This document shows, piece after piece, positions 43,844 to 55,586 of a DNA stretch of 64,000 nucleotides (positions within the stretch are counted from its first letter, which is position 1; each line of letters starts with the position of its first letter). Made by a program: the position numbers and the translations under genes. The notes beneath the pieces were generated by a model. The model saw nothing but the letters and a program-made list of their open reading frames with translations. It searched no databases and was not told where the DNA came from. Source of the DNA: Malus domestica (lineage: Eukaryota > Streptophyta > Magnoliopsida > Rosales > Rosaceae); contig NC_091676.1 in assembly GCF_042453785.1 (NCBI RefSeq), positions 2,797,501 to 2,861,500 of the forward strand, read 5' to 3'.

Positions 43844-45750
43844 CATAAAATCATCACTTGCAAGTAAAAAGCTAAGTGTCACCCTGTTCAAGAGGAACGC
43901 TGTGGAAAATCAACAAGCACGACCAATGACTACTTATTAGTTCTTTTCATTGTCTTTTATCGTGATTTTCAATTTTTCGTTTGCAATTTTTTTTTTTTAT
44001 TTATTTTTTATTATTATTTTATTTTCTTGCGTTACTTAACTGAATTATTTCTTTTCTTTGCAGGAACTTTTGGTTATTTCCACCCTTGAAGTTGATTGCA
44101 GAATTTTAGCTTGGGGGTCATCGCTTGATTTTACTGCAAATTAGGGAAGTTTTCAGTCCAATTGCGTTATTTTGTTTCTTATTATTTATTTATTTTATTT
44201 TATTTTTTTATTTGCATTATAGTGTTTTCTGACATTGGGGACAATGTCAAGTTTAAGTGTGGGGGTAGAAATCTCTAGAATTTCATTTGTCTCTGTGTTG
44301 TTGTTTTTTGTGTTCTTAATTAGTTTTGTTTTTTTTGTGTTCTTAATTAGTTTTGTTTTCTTTAAAAAAAATAAAAAAAAAAAAAAATCGGAAAATTTAA
44401 AAAATCCAAAAATATTGTCTTGTTTCCCTTATTGTTTTGAATTAGATTTTTTGTTAGTTTCCCTACCCAATGATATAATTGGATCAAATTTGAACCATGA
44501 TCATCAAGAACTTAGTTAACATGTATTTTGTGAAATTCCTAATTCTCTTGTTAGTTTTGTACATGTTTGACCATCTTTGAAAAACCAAATGCACATAGCC
44601 TTGTTAATGTGAAACTAAAGTATGACTTAAAGCTTCATATGTGAATTTAGTGACCATATACATCCTATGTGAGTTTTTGAGCCGATTGAAAGTGTGTGCA
44701 TTTTTCATACACTCCTATTCTTTCATGTGTGATGAACTTATGTGAGATACATCTCTAGAACTTGCGTAACGATCTTTCGAAATGTTTGTCATTGATTGCA
44801 TGAACTTGGAAATGATAGAGGCATTAGGTTTACCACTATGGCCCAAATAACCATGTTTCCCAAATAAAAATGATATCATTAGATTGCCAATTTGAGCCGT
44901 GTTTGTTGAACCTTTTATTTCTTATCACCAGATATGTCTACCCTTATACCTGAAACATTTTTTCCTTACCCTTTCCAAGCAAGCTAGTGAGCAATGTGAG
45001 ATTGTCTTATGAGAAATGTTTGTGAAGTACTTTGAAGGTGTTTGGCAAAAGAATAACTGTGGGGTATTTCATGTTTGTATTAAAAAAAAAAAAAAAGAGA
45101 AAAGAAAAAGAAAAAGAAAGATTGTATACGAAAAAAAAAAATGTTTTTAAAGTTTCAGTTTAAGGGTGTGGTTGGAGGTGTTAGAAGAATTGCTGGAGAG
45201 CTTGAGTTCTTATAAATCTAAAGAAAAGAATTGCTTGCAATGTAGCTTGGAACTTGTGTTTTCCTATTCTTTCGTTTCAATAACCCTATCCCTAAGCCTC
45301 ATTACATCCAATAAAAGTCCTCTTGATTTAAGTTTTGCAATTATGACTATGAGAAGTGATCTTTATGCAAGCTTATGGTAGAAATTTCACATTTGATTCT
45401 TTGAGCGAAACACATTAAAACTAAACACATGTGTGATTGAGTGCATATCCAGTGAGAAGGTCGCTAGTTTGCATATGATGATTTTAAAAATAAAAACTTG
45501 AAATTGCATTAGCATGGCTATCTCACACACTACACTTCAAGGATGATTCAAAGATTACTGCTAATATTTGAATAAGGAAGATGAACTTGGATTAGTTCCT
45601 TGATGCTAGCTATGGTTCTTGATGATTTGTTTTCTTGAATGAAATTCTATGGTGGTCACATAGGGGGAAGCTAATGTTTTTCTTGTTACTTCTTGTTCTA
45701 GTTTTCTTGGTTTTGCTCGAGGACTAGCAAAAGCTAAGTATGGGGGTATT
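43844..45750 (+). other. LARD 3' internal region, non-coding
   Basis: AT-rich. Holds a perfect 7 bp stem with a GGGA loop at 44231-44248, followed by aagtttaagtgtgggggtag, then long A/T tracts (~44366-44388, 45080-45142). It ends with gaggactagcaaaagctaagtatgggggtatt just before the 3' LTR. No gene is supported here. Confidence 0.6.
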
Positions 45751-47556
45751 TGATCGGATCATATTTATATATATTTTTACTTCGAATTCACTCGTCTTTT
45801 CTTAGTTAGTTCCTTATATTTTGAGCTATTTACGTTATTTTTGTGTTTATAGGATTTGTTTATGCAAAGAAAATAAAAATAGCACAAATGAGTTTTAAAT
45901 AATAAATTCGTCAAAAAAATTGCTTTAGTCGTTCTCATTCTGTCATGGGTTATTGGTAGAATTATGTCACGGCATAAACAAAGGAAGTGGATGGCACACA
46001 AAGAAGAATAAAGCAGCAGGAAGTCAGTGGGTAGGAAATATATAAAAGAATGGGGACGGAAAGCAGGACACGGCATAATAATAAGAGAGTGGAGGAAAGA
46101 ATAAATAAAATAAAAGATGGAGTGCGGCACTGGGAAAATGGAGCAGATAAAAAAAAGAAATAAGAAGGAGTGAGGTAGGCTGCTTTTGCAGCTGAGATAA
46201 AAGGGATCCAAGAGACAGCTAGGGGACTGAGGGAAGAAAAATAAAAAAAAGGAAGGAGTTAGTGCATTGAGACGGCATAAAGGAGCAGAGAGGTCAAACG
46301 TGAAAGGGGGAATTGGTGGAAGGCAGAGGGCTGCCCTTTGGGCAGCGTGAAGCTGCGGAGAGGAAAGAGGAGCAGACAGCTGCCTTGCTGCAGCAGAAAA
46401 CCGAGGAGGACTCGGACTGGGTGAGACGAGAGGAGAAGTCAGAGCAGCGTGGGAGCCAGGAGCTGACGTGGAGGTCAGGAAGAAGGCAGAACGAAGGAGG
46501 TCAGCGCACAGAAAGCAGAAACACTCTCGCTCTCGGTTAAATCTTTCCAAACTTCTATTTTATTTCTGTTTTAATAATGTGTAATTAAATTTATGTTGGT
46601 TAGAGGTTAATTCGAAACCATGAATATATTTGTAATATGAATTGATTACCTTCAGTTGTGATTTATAAGTTGTGAATTCAATTTACTTATCCGTTCGTAT
46701 AAAAACTGATTTGTGTATGTTGGTTGAGAGTGCACGCTTAATTTACATGCATGAATTTGATGCTAGAATATAAGTGAATTTCACCTAATCGTTATGAACT
46801 TATTTTCACAAGTAGTAAAGGTTGCTAGTCACAATCACGTTAAGTAAATTCTTGGCAAGAGTATCATGCTTTTCATAGTTACGAATGCCTCGTCAATGCT
46901 TATAGTTTTCACAAAGTTTAATGATCTTTGATTGTATCTCTATTGTGCTTTTCACGTAGGGGACTTTTGAAGAATGTTTTGAATTGTTGTATGCGTTTTC
47001 CCGTCCAATTCAATAACTTAAGGAAAACTTGAAGATTAAAAAAGTGCTGTTCACGGTTAATCTGGAGTATTGAAATTTACAATTTATTAAAAGAACAACT
47101 GGAAATCATTTTGTATGCAAGTATAACATGTGTGGAGAAGAACCCTCTAGCTAGTCCGTCATTTATCATTTTACCTTAATTTTATGTTTTTGTCAATTCT
47201 GTAATTTAATTAAGTTTAATTTACTTTTCATCAAAACCAAACACCCATCCATTATTAAATTATATTATTTAGTTAGTTTTCTTTATTGTTAGTCTTTTAA
47301 TTTAATTTCCGTCCATTTCAGTTCCTAGTGTTTAATTTAATTGTTTTCATTATTTTGAGTCATTTTAAGTGTGTTTCGAGTTATTAGAGTTTTTAGCCTA
47401 GTTTTGTGTCCTTGAGTCTTATTTAATATTTTTAAGTTAATTTAATAGATTAGCAATCCCTCCTAATCCCCGGCCTAGAACGATACCCTACTTACATCTA
47501 TACTACAATTGTCAAAAAGAGGGTTTAATTTGTGTGTTTAGTTATTTTACGCATCA
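45751..47556 (+). repeat. LARD 3' LTR, 1,806 bp
   Basis: Offset from the 5' LTR by exactly 6,117 bp along its full length. The single difference noticed is at 47237. Confidence 0.95.
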
Positions 47557-48204
47557 ACTAGGCCCGATATTGCATATGTTGTTAATATTGTATGTCAGTT
47601 CATGAATTCTCCGACAGAAATGCATTATGCAACAGTGAAACAAATACTAAGATATCTTCATGGTACACTGCACCATGGGATATTATATTCAGTTGATCAA
47701 ATAAAGACAAAGACAATCACTGCTTTTTCAGATGCTGATTGGGCAGCTGATCTCAACACTCGAAGGTCAATCACAGGCTATGTAGTGTATATGGGCAACA
47801 ATCCAGTGTCTTGGCAATCAAAGAAACAATGTTCAGTATCAAGAAGCTTAACAGAGGCTGAATATAAGGCTCTTGCTCACACCGCAACTGATGTTGCTTG
47901 GATAAGGGGAATACTAAAGGATTTACAAGTGTTTCTGCCTTCACCTCCCATAATTCATTATGATAATATGTCAGTCATTGCCCTTACTGCAAATCTTGTA
48001 TTTCATTCTCGTATAAAACATCTTGATACCGACTTTCACTTTGTGAGAGAATGTGTTCAACAAGGAGATCTGGAAGTGGTTTACATTCCAATTGAAGATC
48101 AAACTGCTGATGTTCTTACAAAAGGTCTTCATAGTCCGTCCTTTCTTCGACATTCTTACAATCTTAGGTTGAGTACCCCATCCACGATTGAGGGGGAATG
48201 TTGA
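47557..48204 (+). pseudogene. Copia gag-pol, 3' portion (RNase H)
   Basis: Continues the interrupted polymerase polyprotein after the inner element: RPDIAYVVNIVCQFM, then LRYLHGTLHHGILY, FSDADWAADLNTRRSITGY, the SRSLTEAEYKALA block and KHLDTDFHFVRE, ending just before the polypurine tract. It contains the catalytic Asp and Glu of copia RNase H (DADW, EAEY) and is open here, but is disconnected from the rest of the element. Confidence 0.92.
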
Positions 48205-48490
48205 GTGTCATAAATCAATGGTTAGATGGACTGTCAACTCATTACAATATTCAAGGGTTAGATGGACTGCCAAGTCAGCTTATATTAGTTAGTTAGTTAC
48301 ATGAATAGCTTACTAGCTAAGATTGTATTTCGTGTATAAATAGCTGATTAACAGATATTATAATTTAGTAAACAAATCAATACAGTTTCTCTCTTCATTC
48401 TTTCTCTCTCTCTTTCTTCCTATCTTTCTCTCTTTGATCTCTGAATCTTTCTGTGAGTTCTTCGAAGGCATTATTAGTGGTTTGTTATCA
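48199..48490 (+). repeat. Copia 3' LTR
   Basis: 292 bp, TGTTGAGTG to TTATCA, preceded by the polypurine tract gattgagggggaa (48186-48198) and followed by CCTTT. Confidence 0.95.
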
Positions 48491-48495
48491 CCTTT

Positions 48496-48935
48496 AACGA
48501 GAAATTACCAATAATTTGATGAGAATACTCTCTGATTCGCTTACGAAAAGAAAGTATATAGATATAGTCATGACGCAGTTATCAAAATTTCTTTAATTTT
48601 TATCTCATTTATGGTTCAGAAGTAAACTTTAATTCTATCCTCGAAATGGTTAATTAATTTGATTTAATGTTCTAAATGTCATTAAACAACAAAAATACTG
48701 GTTAAACTAATAATTATAATTGATCACTCTGCTAAAAAAAAAAGTAAAATATATTTGGCACATGCTCCATGCGCATCCTGTTGGAAACAGCGACGTGCAC
48801 TTTCCGTGGACAAAACAAAAACCCAGAAAATGAAGTCCAAGTATTCCTTAATTTAATCAATCTCAAAGACCTCTGGAGAAACATCAAGCTCTGTCTCCCT
48901 TTGACGTTTTCCTCATTGAGCTCCCCCTAACTCCA
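48496..48935. promoter_or_regulatory. Upstream region of hydrolase copy 2
   Basis: 440 bp between the retrotransposon end and the start codon. AT-rich then CT-rich (ctctgtctccctttgacg). No clear TATA box was identified. The retroelement insertion has placed an LTR only ~450 bp upstream of this gene. Confidence 0.4.
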
Positions 48936-51329
48936 ATGGACTTTTCTCGCTCCCTGAGACTCCAAACTCTCGAGCTTCCTCTCAGATTCCAAACCCCAAT
49001 CGACCACCTCCACCAAAACCCCACATTCTCCGTCCCCGGAGGAGCTCGCGGCCGGATTGTTTCAGCCTTGAGAAGGCCACCCATTGAAGGTTTGAGCGAG
49101 GAGCTGAACTCGATCGCCAGGCAGAACCTCGACTTTGCCCGCACTCGCCGGCAGGTTCGATCCGCTTTCGTTGAAGTTCAGGAACAGCTCGATCATGTCC
49201 TGTTTAAGGTTGGTTTCTTTCGATTTTACTTATGATTAACATTTTTGTTTCTTTTCATCGTCAATCATCTAATTGTTCGTACTTTTGGTTTGGTGGGCAG
49301 TTTCCAACTGGGATCAGAACAGATGAGGTAAAGTTATAATTTTGCTCATCTCAAACTATTATGTTCTGTTTGGTTTCTGAGAAAATATAAGTAGGGCTGG
49401 TTAATGATACTTAAATGATTTCCGCACACCGTTTCTTTGGTTATGCACCCTGTTTATTTATGTTGAGTGTACGGGGAAGAAAAGAGGTTTGCGGAAATCA
49501 CTTTTCGTGATGATATTGTATCTCTAGTATTTTTTACTGTTAATTGGGTTTGCAGTGGTACGAAAGGAATTCTAGGGGGGTGGAGATTTTCTGTAAAAGC
49601 TGGATGCCGAAACAAGGTGTTCGAATTAAAGGTGTAATGTGTTTTTGTCACGGATATGGTGATACTTGCGTTTTCTTCTTTGAAGGTTTGTGTCATTCCT
49701 TTCAAGTATTAAGTAGTGAGTGAATGTTCTTGATTTTGGTATATTGTTATATAGTTGAGCCAAATTTTAAGGTTTTTGGACACATGATATCGGTCAAAGT
49801 TTGGATTTTTCAGGTATTGCCAGGCGAATTGCTGCAGCTGGCTACGCTGTATATGCCATGGACTATCCGGGTTTTGGTCTTTCAGAAGGATTGCATGGTT
49901 ACGTCCCAAGCTTTGATCAATTAGCTGATGATGTGATCGAACAGTACACCAAGATTAAAGGTGTTGCACTGATTAGCATCTTGATCATCAGATACTGCAA
50001 CTTTGCCTTATTATCTTTTAGCGTAATTAATTGAAAAAGGTGTTGCTTTACAGATTTTGACAGGAAATAAGTATTTTCAGGGATCTTAGACTGATTAATT
50101 CTTCCTGAATTATGATTTACAGAAAGACCGGAGTTGAAAGGGTTGCCCCGCTTTATATTGGGGCAGTCCATGGGTGGTGCCGTTACTCTCAAAGTGCACC
50201 TAAAGGAACCATATGCATGGGATGGAGTAGTTCTTGTGGCACCAATGTGTAAAGTACGTTAATTGTTGCTCCAGTATAGACATTTGCGGCACTAAAACTA
50301 AGATTCATTCATTTCAACTTCAAATTTCTTGTAGTTTGGTAGAATTTAAATGTTTCCATGTTAGAGAAAAAGTTTGAGTCTCTTTGTTAAGAATTTCCTT
50401 GTGATGACTGTTTTTACAAATTGAGGATGTCCATGCTATTTCTGGGGAAAAAAGAAAATTAGAGGACATTATTTCAAAAGACCCTGAATCTTACACATCT
50501 TCAACTATAATTTTGCACTTGTAGACGTTCTTAATAAGTTTGATTCCATCGTTGCTTTTCCATCCTGAAAATTTTGTTGACCTTGAGTTGATGAAAGATT
50601 GCAGAAGACGTAACACCTCCAGCAGCAGCTCTGAAGATATTAACTCTCATGTCAAAAGTTATGCCGAAAGCAAAGCTTGTCCCACAGAAAGATTTAGCGG
50701 AGCTGGCCTTCAGAGACCTTCGGAAACGGGAAATGGTTTGTCATTCATTTCCTCTACAAACATGAATGCACTTGTATGAAAAATCTGATGGACATGGATT
50801 GGTCCAATAGCGAAATATCTTTATCTGCTTTCAGAGGATACAAATTTAAGTATTGAAGATAACCGAGTCAATGTTTTGCTTGTCCTTTATCAGGCTGTCT
50901 ACAATGTGATATGCTACAACGACAATGTGCGGTTGAAGACTGCTGTGGAACTGCTACAAGCTACTAAGGATATTGAGATGCAACTCGAGAAGGTCAGTTT
51001 CAGCTGTATATTGTGTCTGATGTGCATCCATTCTTACATATTGCCACTGCACGCTTTTAATGTTATGTCCCGGACTAACAAAATTGGGGATGTGTCAGGT
51101 ATCAGCGCCACTCCTAGTTCTTCATGGAGCTGCAGACAAGGTGACTGATCCTCGGGTGAGCCAGTTTCTTTATGAGAAGGCCTCTAGCAAGGATAAAACC
51201 CTAAAACTCTACCCGGAAGGTTATCATTCCATTCTCGAAGGAGAACCCGATGACAGAATTCTTACCGTCCTTGACGATATTGTCACTTGGCTGGATTCCC
51301 GCGTTCCCCTACATAGCTTTTCTCTCTGA
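48936..51329 (+). CDS. Monoacylglycerol lipase-type alpha/beta hydrolase, copy 2 (391 aa, 8 exons)
   Basis: Tandem paralog of the gene at 32406-34676. Exons: 48936-49208, 49301-49327, 49556-49685, 49814-49960, 50123-50253, 50598-50735, 50894-50992, 51099-51329, all with GT-AG introns; the joined frame is open. Exons 3 to 7 have exactly the same lengths as in copy 1 (130, 147, 131, 138, 99). Catalytic set: HGYGDT (132-137), GQSMGG with Ser208, Asp328 in HGAADKVTDP, His358 in EGYHSIL. The central DYPGFGLSEGLHGY block is typical of plant MAGLs. The N-terminal ~50 residues are Arg/Pro/Leu-rich and could be a plastid signal, which is an inference. Substrate could be monoacylglycerol or another ester. 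The gene looks intact despite the nearby insertions. Confidence 0.9.
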
Positions 51330-52191
51330 ATCTATGTACTCTACCATTTGATCTATTGCTTTTGTTTTTTCTTTTTACGCATTCTGGTGAAGAAACTGCA
51401 TAACTTAAGTTATCTAAATTTAAACGTTACGTGATCGTAAGTTCATTCGTTGTATCACAGATTCATCATCTTTGCAAGTTGTCTCAAATTGTTTGAAATA
51501 GAACAATCAGCGTGTAGAATCTTACCATGCTGGGGTTTGAAAAAGATGCTCTCTCTCTCTCTCTCTCTTAGATAACAACCCTAAACCCTTTCCTTCCCCA
51601 ATCGCCGACCCCTCCCTTTGGTTGGGGTGGGATCGGTGACAACCAAAACATTTCAGCATGCTTTTCTCTTTCTCTAGCCCCTTCTTTCTTTCTCTCTTTA
51701 TTTTGGTTTTTACTTTTGGTTGCTGTTTCTCTGAGCTTATGTCTCAGTGCCTTCTGAGCTTTGTCTCAGTTTGCTCTAAGCTTGTCTCAAATCTGGAACT
51801 TATACCTTTTCCTTCACCAAAATTCGTCGTCACCGCGAGTTCTCATCGACATAAGCCTGCTACTCAGCCCATCGGGTGCCTCCTTGAGGGGTCTCCTCCG
51901 GCAGCACACTTTAGTGGTTGGTGGCTTTTAACGTGCGATTTGCACTATTTGGTAGGAATATAGGAGCGCTCACAGTGCGGATAGCTTGGCTACTCCTATT
52001 TTCCGTTCATCCATTTGTTTCGTTGGTTCTTCATCAAAGTGGTAGCGTCTTTGCGATGGTGGTGTGGCTAACGTGGTGGTCGTGGCTGCCTTCATTTTCT
52101 AGTTTTAGGATTTTATTTTTTTTAATTTTTTTTTGGCATATGGCTGCCTCTGGCGGCCCATTTTATTGGAATTTCTTTATGTGGAGTTGAA
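51330..52191. other. 3' flank of hydrolase copy 2, no gene
   Basis: Includes a (TC)n run at ~51549-51570. Open frames at 51658-51963 and 51918-52190 are T-rich, overlap each other and show no domain; a decayed repeat is more likely. Confidence 0.45.
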
Positions 52192-52614
52192 GGGGGTGTA
52201 TTTAATTGGAATTTTAGGGGTTTTAATTCTTTTAATGAATCTAGGGTATTCAATCAAGATTTTAAGTGGTTCTCTGAAATTCAATGTGTATTCAATTCGG
52301 ATTTTAAGATAGTTTATTAAAATGTTTAGAAATTTGGGTGTATTCAATTAGAATTTTAAAGATTTATAACATTCCAGGTGTATTCAATTAGAATTAGAAT
52401 TTAGAGAATTTGGAAAAGTTGAGGAATTAAAGGGAATTTGAGAGATTTTGTAGTATATTTTAAACATGCGCAAATCTTACATCTCCCTATGAGATTTCGA
52501 GGGAATTGAATCAAAATTTTACATAGAATCTCTACAAATCAGTTAAACTCTGTAAAAATTCATGGATTTATAAATCTATTAAAATCTCTCAAATTTCCAA
52601 TTAAATACACCCCC
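52192..52614. mobile_element. MITE with 22-24 bp inverted ends
   Basis: Left gggggtgtatttaattggaa and right ttccaattaaatacaccccc are perfect inverted ends of 20 bp. The interior repeats gtgtattcaatt-gaatttta several times in direct orientation on the left half (about 52240-52400), with related inverted text on the right. No coding region. The superfamily is uncertain (hAT or PIF/Harbinger). Confidence 0.85.
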
Positions 52615-53303
52615 TCCCGAAGTTGTGCTTGGCTGTTTTGGACTGAATTTTTAGGGTGTTCTTAGTTCTTACCTTGTACTAGCTCTCTTTAAAGAAAATC
52701 TACTTTAATTGACCCAAAAAAAAAAAAAAAAAAAAAAACTTAACATAGTAATTCTCATTATATCCCCCAATAAAAACAAAATGCTGTGACTAATCTCTCC
52801 ATAAGTGTGACATGCAAGATATTTTCTTTCTATCACGGGCACTCAGGTGATTTTTTAATTTTCTTCTAAAAATAAATTTGTTGAAAAGTGAATTTTTTTT
52901 ATTCACCTCATATCCCTTCATAATTGTAGATACTTCTTTTTCTTTTAACCATGGTGATTACCTCTAAATATATTGAATTTGAGCTAAGTTTTTTGCCTAA
53001 ATATATTTTTCGATTTTTTTAGACGTTTTGATCCATTATTTAGACGTTTAATGGTCAATGAATTTATTTTATTATTTTGGTGAAGTTCCCCTAATCCTTT
53101 TTTTTTTTTTTTTTTTAAGAGACAATTAGCAAAAAATTAAGGTCGGTAGGGAAACCACTGATCCAGAGGTTGACCCAGAAGTTGAAGACAAGTAGTTGAT
53201 TTTCTGCTATTGTCCTTCACAAACTCCAAACATCGCAGTCTTTAAAGATCTTTATTAAGCGATCGGCATTCCACAAGAGGCTCGTCGTCTTCGTTAGGCA
53301 TCC
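52615..53303. promoter_or_regulatory. Upstream region of the IST1-like gene
   Basis: AT-rich with a 22-base A run at ~52717-52738 and a T run at ~53099-53117. No TATA box was singled out. The ~150 bp before the ATG likely hold the 5' UTR. Confidence 0.35.
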
Positions 53304-55586
53304 ATGTCTCTGTTAAACCAGCTCTTCAACAGAGGCGTTTTCGGCACAAAATGGTTGGTGAATCACATCCTTTTACTTGTTTGTTTGATTAGTCGTATTA
53401 ATCATCTGGGTCTCCTTGTTCTTTGCTTATCATGATTTAATTTCGTAATTAGTTATCCAGAATTTCTTGTTTTCGTTAAATTTTAGTTTAATAAATGTTC
53501 AATACGTTATCTAAATTCTTGATTTTGGGAGGTACCCAATATTTGTCAACGCATATTACCATCTGGGTTTCTTTGATCATGTCATTAGTATACTTGTGGA
53601 AATACTTTGATCGGTTTTTGGCATTTCTGAGCTGTTGGCGCTAAATGTTCATTGTTTTTAGTAAATTGGTTGTTTGTTAACTCTCCTAAGTGTGAAATTT
53701 GGAGACATGGTGGCAAATTTCTAAACTTTTTCATCGCTGTTGTAATAAGGGGGTCTAAATCCTTAACCTTGGCGGGTTTGTTTTGCAGCAAAACATGTTT
53801 GAATTTGGGTATTTCACGCATTAAATTGCTGCAAAACAAGAGAGATGTGCAGCTCAAACATATGCGCAAGGAGATTGCGCAGTTTTTGCAGGCTGGCCAA
53901 GAAGCAATAGCTCGAATTCGGGTACAACTTCCAAAATTGTAACAAAAAAATGTCTATGCCCATTTGATTGGTATCTGTTTCTTGTTTGAATTGTTATAGA
54001 TAATTGTGGTGAACATTTGATAATGGTCAGGTGGAGCATGTTATACGAGAGCAAAACATTTGGGCTGCTTATGAGATATTGGAGCTGTTCTGTGAATTTG
54101 TACTTGCACGGGTTCCCATTATTGAAAATCAGAAGTAAGTTTCGGCTTTAGATAACTTCTGACACTTGGCCTCCCTTGTCATATATGAACATGTACAGAC
54201 TAGTTGCATTACCCTAAATATGTACTAGTTGCATTACCCTAAATATGTACTTTGGAGTATCATTGTTGTTTGTTTTAAGCAGTAGGACATGAAGACACAA
54301 AATACTAATGCAAGTTGGAAAAACTTTGAGCATTGCGGTTTGTTTTAACCAGCAGGAACTGTGTTACTTTTGCACACATGTCTGTTAATGTCAATATAAT
54401 TTATTTATGCCACTCAATTTCTTGACCAATTTTTCTCTAATTGTAGGGAGTGTCCAACGGAATTACGAGAAGCTATATCGAGCATAATTTTTGCCGCCCC
54501 AAGATGCTCAGATGTTCCAGATTTAATGCAGATCACAAATTTGTTTACAGCAAAATATGGGAAGGAATTTGTATCAGCTGCGTCTGAGCTTCGTCCTGAT
54601 TCTGGTGTCAACAGAACAGTTAAGCGGTTTTATTGCATATGCAACTGTGAGTCTTTGAAGAACAGCATCATATTTGTAAAATAAAACTGATGCCACTTTT
54701 CAATTCGTTTTGTATAATTTTGGCAGATAATTGAAAAGCTTTCAGTTAGTGCTCCTTCTGGAGAGGCAAGGCTTAAGGTATTGAAGGAAATTGCACAAGA
54801 GTACAAGCTGAATTGGGATTCTTCTGACACTGAAGCGGAATTCAGTAAAAAGCATGACGATCTGCTGGTACTTTTAAAAACTAAGTTCTTTTCCGTTTTA
54901 AAAGTGATTAGTTGTAGCTTAATCTTCTAACATCATTTGTGTCATGGTTTAGTTTTGTAGTCGTGTGCAACTTCTCATGATACAGGAATTTCTTGCGTGC
55001 GCTCATGATACATGATTTTTTTGGTTTCAATTGTCATTTTAGTCAACAGTAACCCTTTTATTATTCGATATGGATTCAGTAGCTTGATAGGGAATTGGAT
55101 ATTAAAGTGGATTGATTTCAAACAACATTTGAAATTGGACTCACATCTTGAAACCATATGTTTGAATTTATTAGGAAATTTTAATGTTGTTTACACTTTG
55201 ATTACAGAAGTTGTGGCCTTTTGTCTCATTATTTGTAGGGTGGATCGAAGCATGTAAGTGGTGCTGCTGCACCTTCTCAAGCTCCCGCAAAACGAGTAAC
55301 TTTTAGTTCCCCACCTTCTAATGGGGCACATACTATTGTGCCTGCAGATGTTAAACAAGAACCTCAATACCTCCATGCTCCAAGATCTTTAATCAACACA
55401 CCATCGTTCAGTAGTGAGATTCAACCATCAGGGAATGATGATAAAGCAAGGCCAGTTAGTGAAACCAAAGGGGAGACAAGACCACAATCATCTGATACCT
55501 TGGACAGAGCTCGAGCTGCCATTGCCTCTGCTGAGCGTGCATCTGCTGCTGCCCGTCGGGCTGCTGAGCTGGTTAAGTCCTTATAG
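53304..55586 (+). CDS. IST1-like ESCRT-III regulator (315 aa, 6 exons)
   Basis: Plant IST1-like protein, predicted to bind ESCRT-III subunits and the ATPase SKD1/Vps4 and so tune sorting into multivesicular bodies at endosomes. Exons: 53304-53353, 53789-53921, 54031-54134, 54447-54618, 54727-54867, 55239-55586, with GT-AG introns and an open joined frame. The IST1 (Regulator of Vps4 activity) helical domain covers about residues 12-178, with family hallmarks CLNLGISRIKLLQNKR, MRKEIAQFLQAGQEAIARIR, VEHVIREQNIWAAYEILELF and CPTELREAISSIIFAAPRC. The C-terminal ~110 residues are polar and end in an Ala-rich helix (DRARAAIASAERASAAARRA). I see no clear MIT-interacting motif of the usual kind at the end. 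The start codon gives the conserved MSLLNQLFNRG. Intact. Confidence 0.92.

Larger units (their letters stand above)
39629..47561 (+). mobile_element. Young non-autonomous LTR element (LARD), nested in copia
   Basis: Spans 39634-47556 (7,923 bp) with perfect target duplications ACTAG (39629-39633 and 47557-47561). LTRs of 1,806 bp each start TGATCGG and end GCATCA. By eye they differ at one base only (t at 41120, c at 47237). A primer-binding site TGGCGCCGTTGCCGGGGAT (41445-41463) matches the 3' end of tRNA-Asp, as in Athila/Tat-like Ty3/gypsy elements. A purine tract (tatgggggtatt) precedes the right LTR. The ~4.3 kb interior encodes no gag, protease, integrase or polymerase. It keeps typical leader text (agcgcttcttgggaggcaac) and a conserved antisense ORF. 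It must rely on enzymes from another element. Confidence 0.95.
34746..48495 (+). mobile_element. Ty1/copia retrotransposon with nested LTR element
   Basis: The outer element spans 34751-48490 with perfect 5 bp target duplications CCTTT (34746-34750 and 48491-48495). It has a 299 bp left LTR and a 292 bp right LTR, a primer-binding site at 35050 (tggtatcatt) directly after the left LTR, and a polypurine tract (gattgagggggaa) directly before the right LTR. The gag-pol order (gag, protease, integrase, reverse transcriptase, RNase H) is that of copia. The coding region has many stops. A 7.9 kb element inserted at 39634 splits the reverse transcriptase from RNase H. The whole nest sits between the two hydrolase genes. 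Confidence 0.95.
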
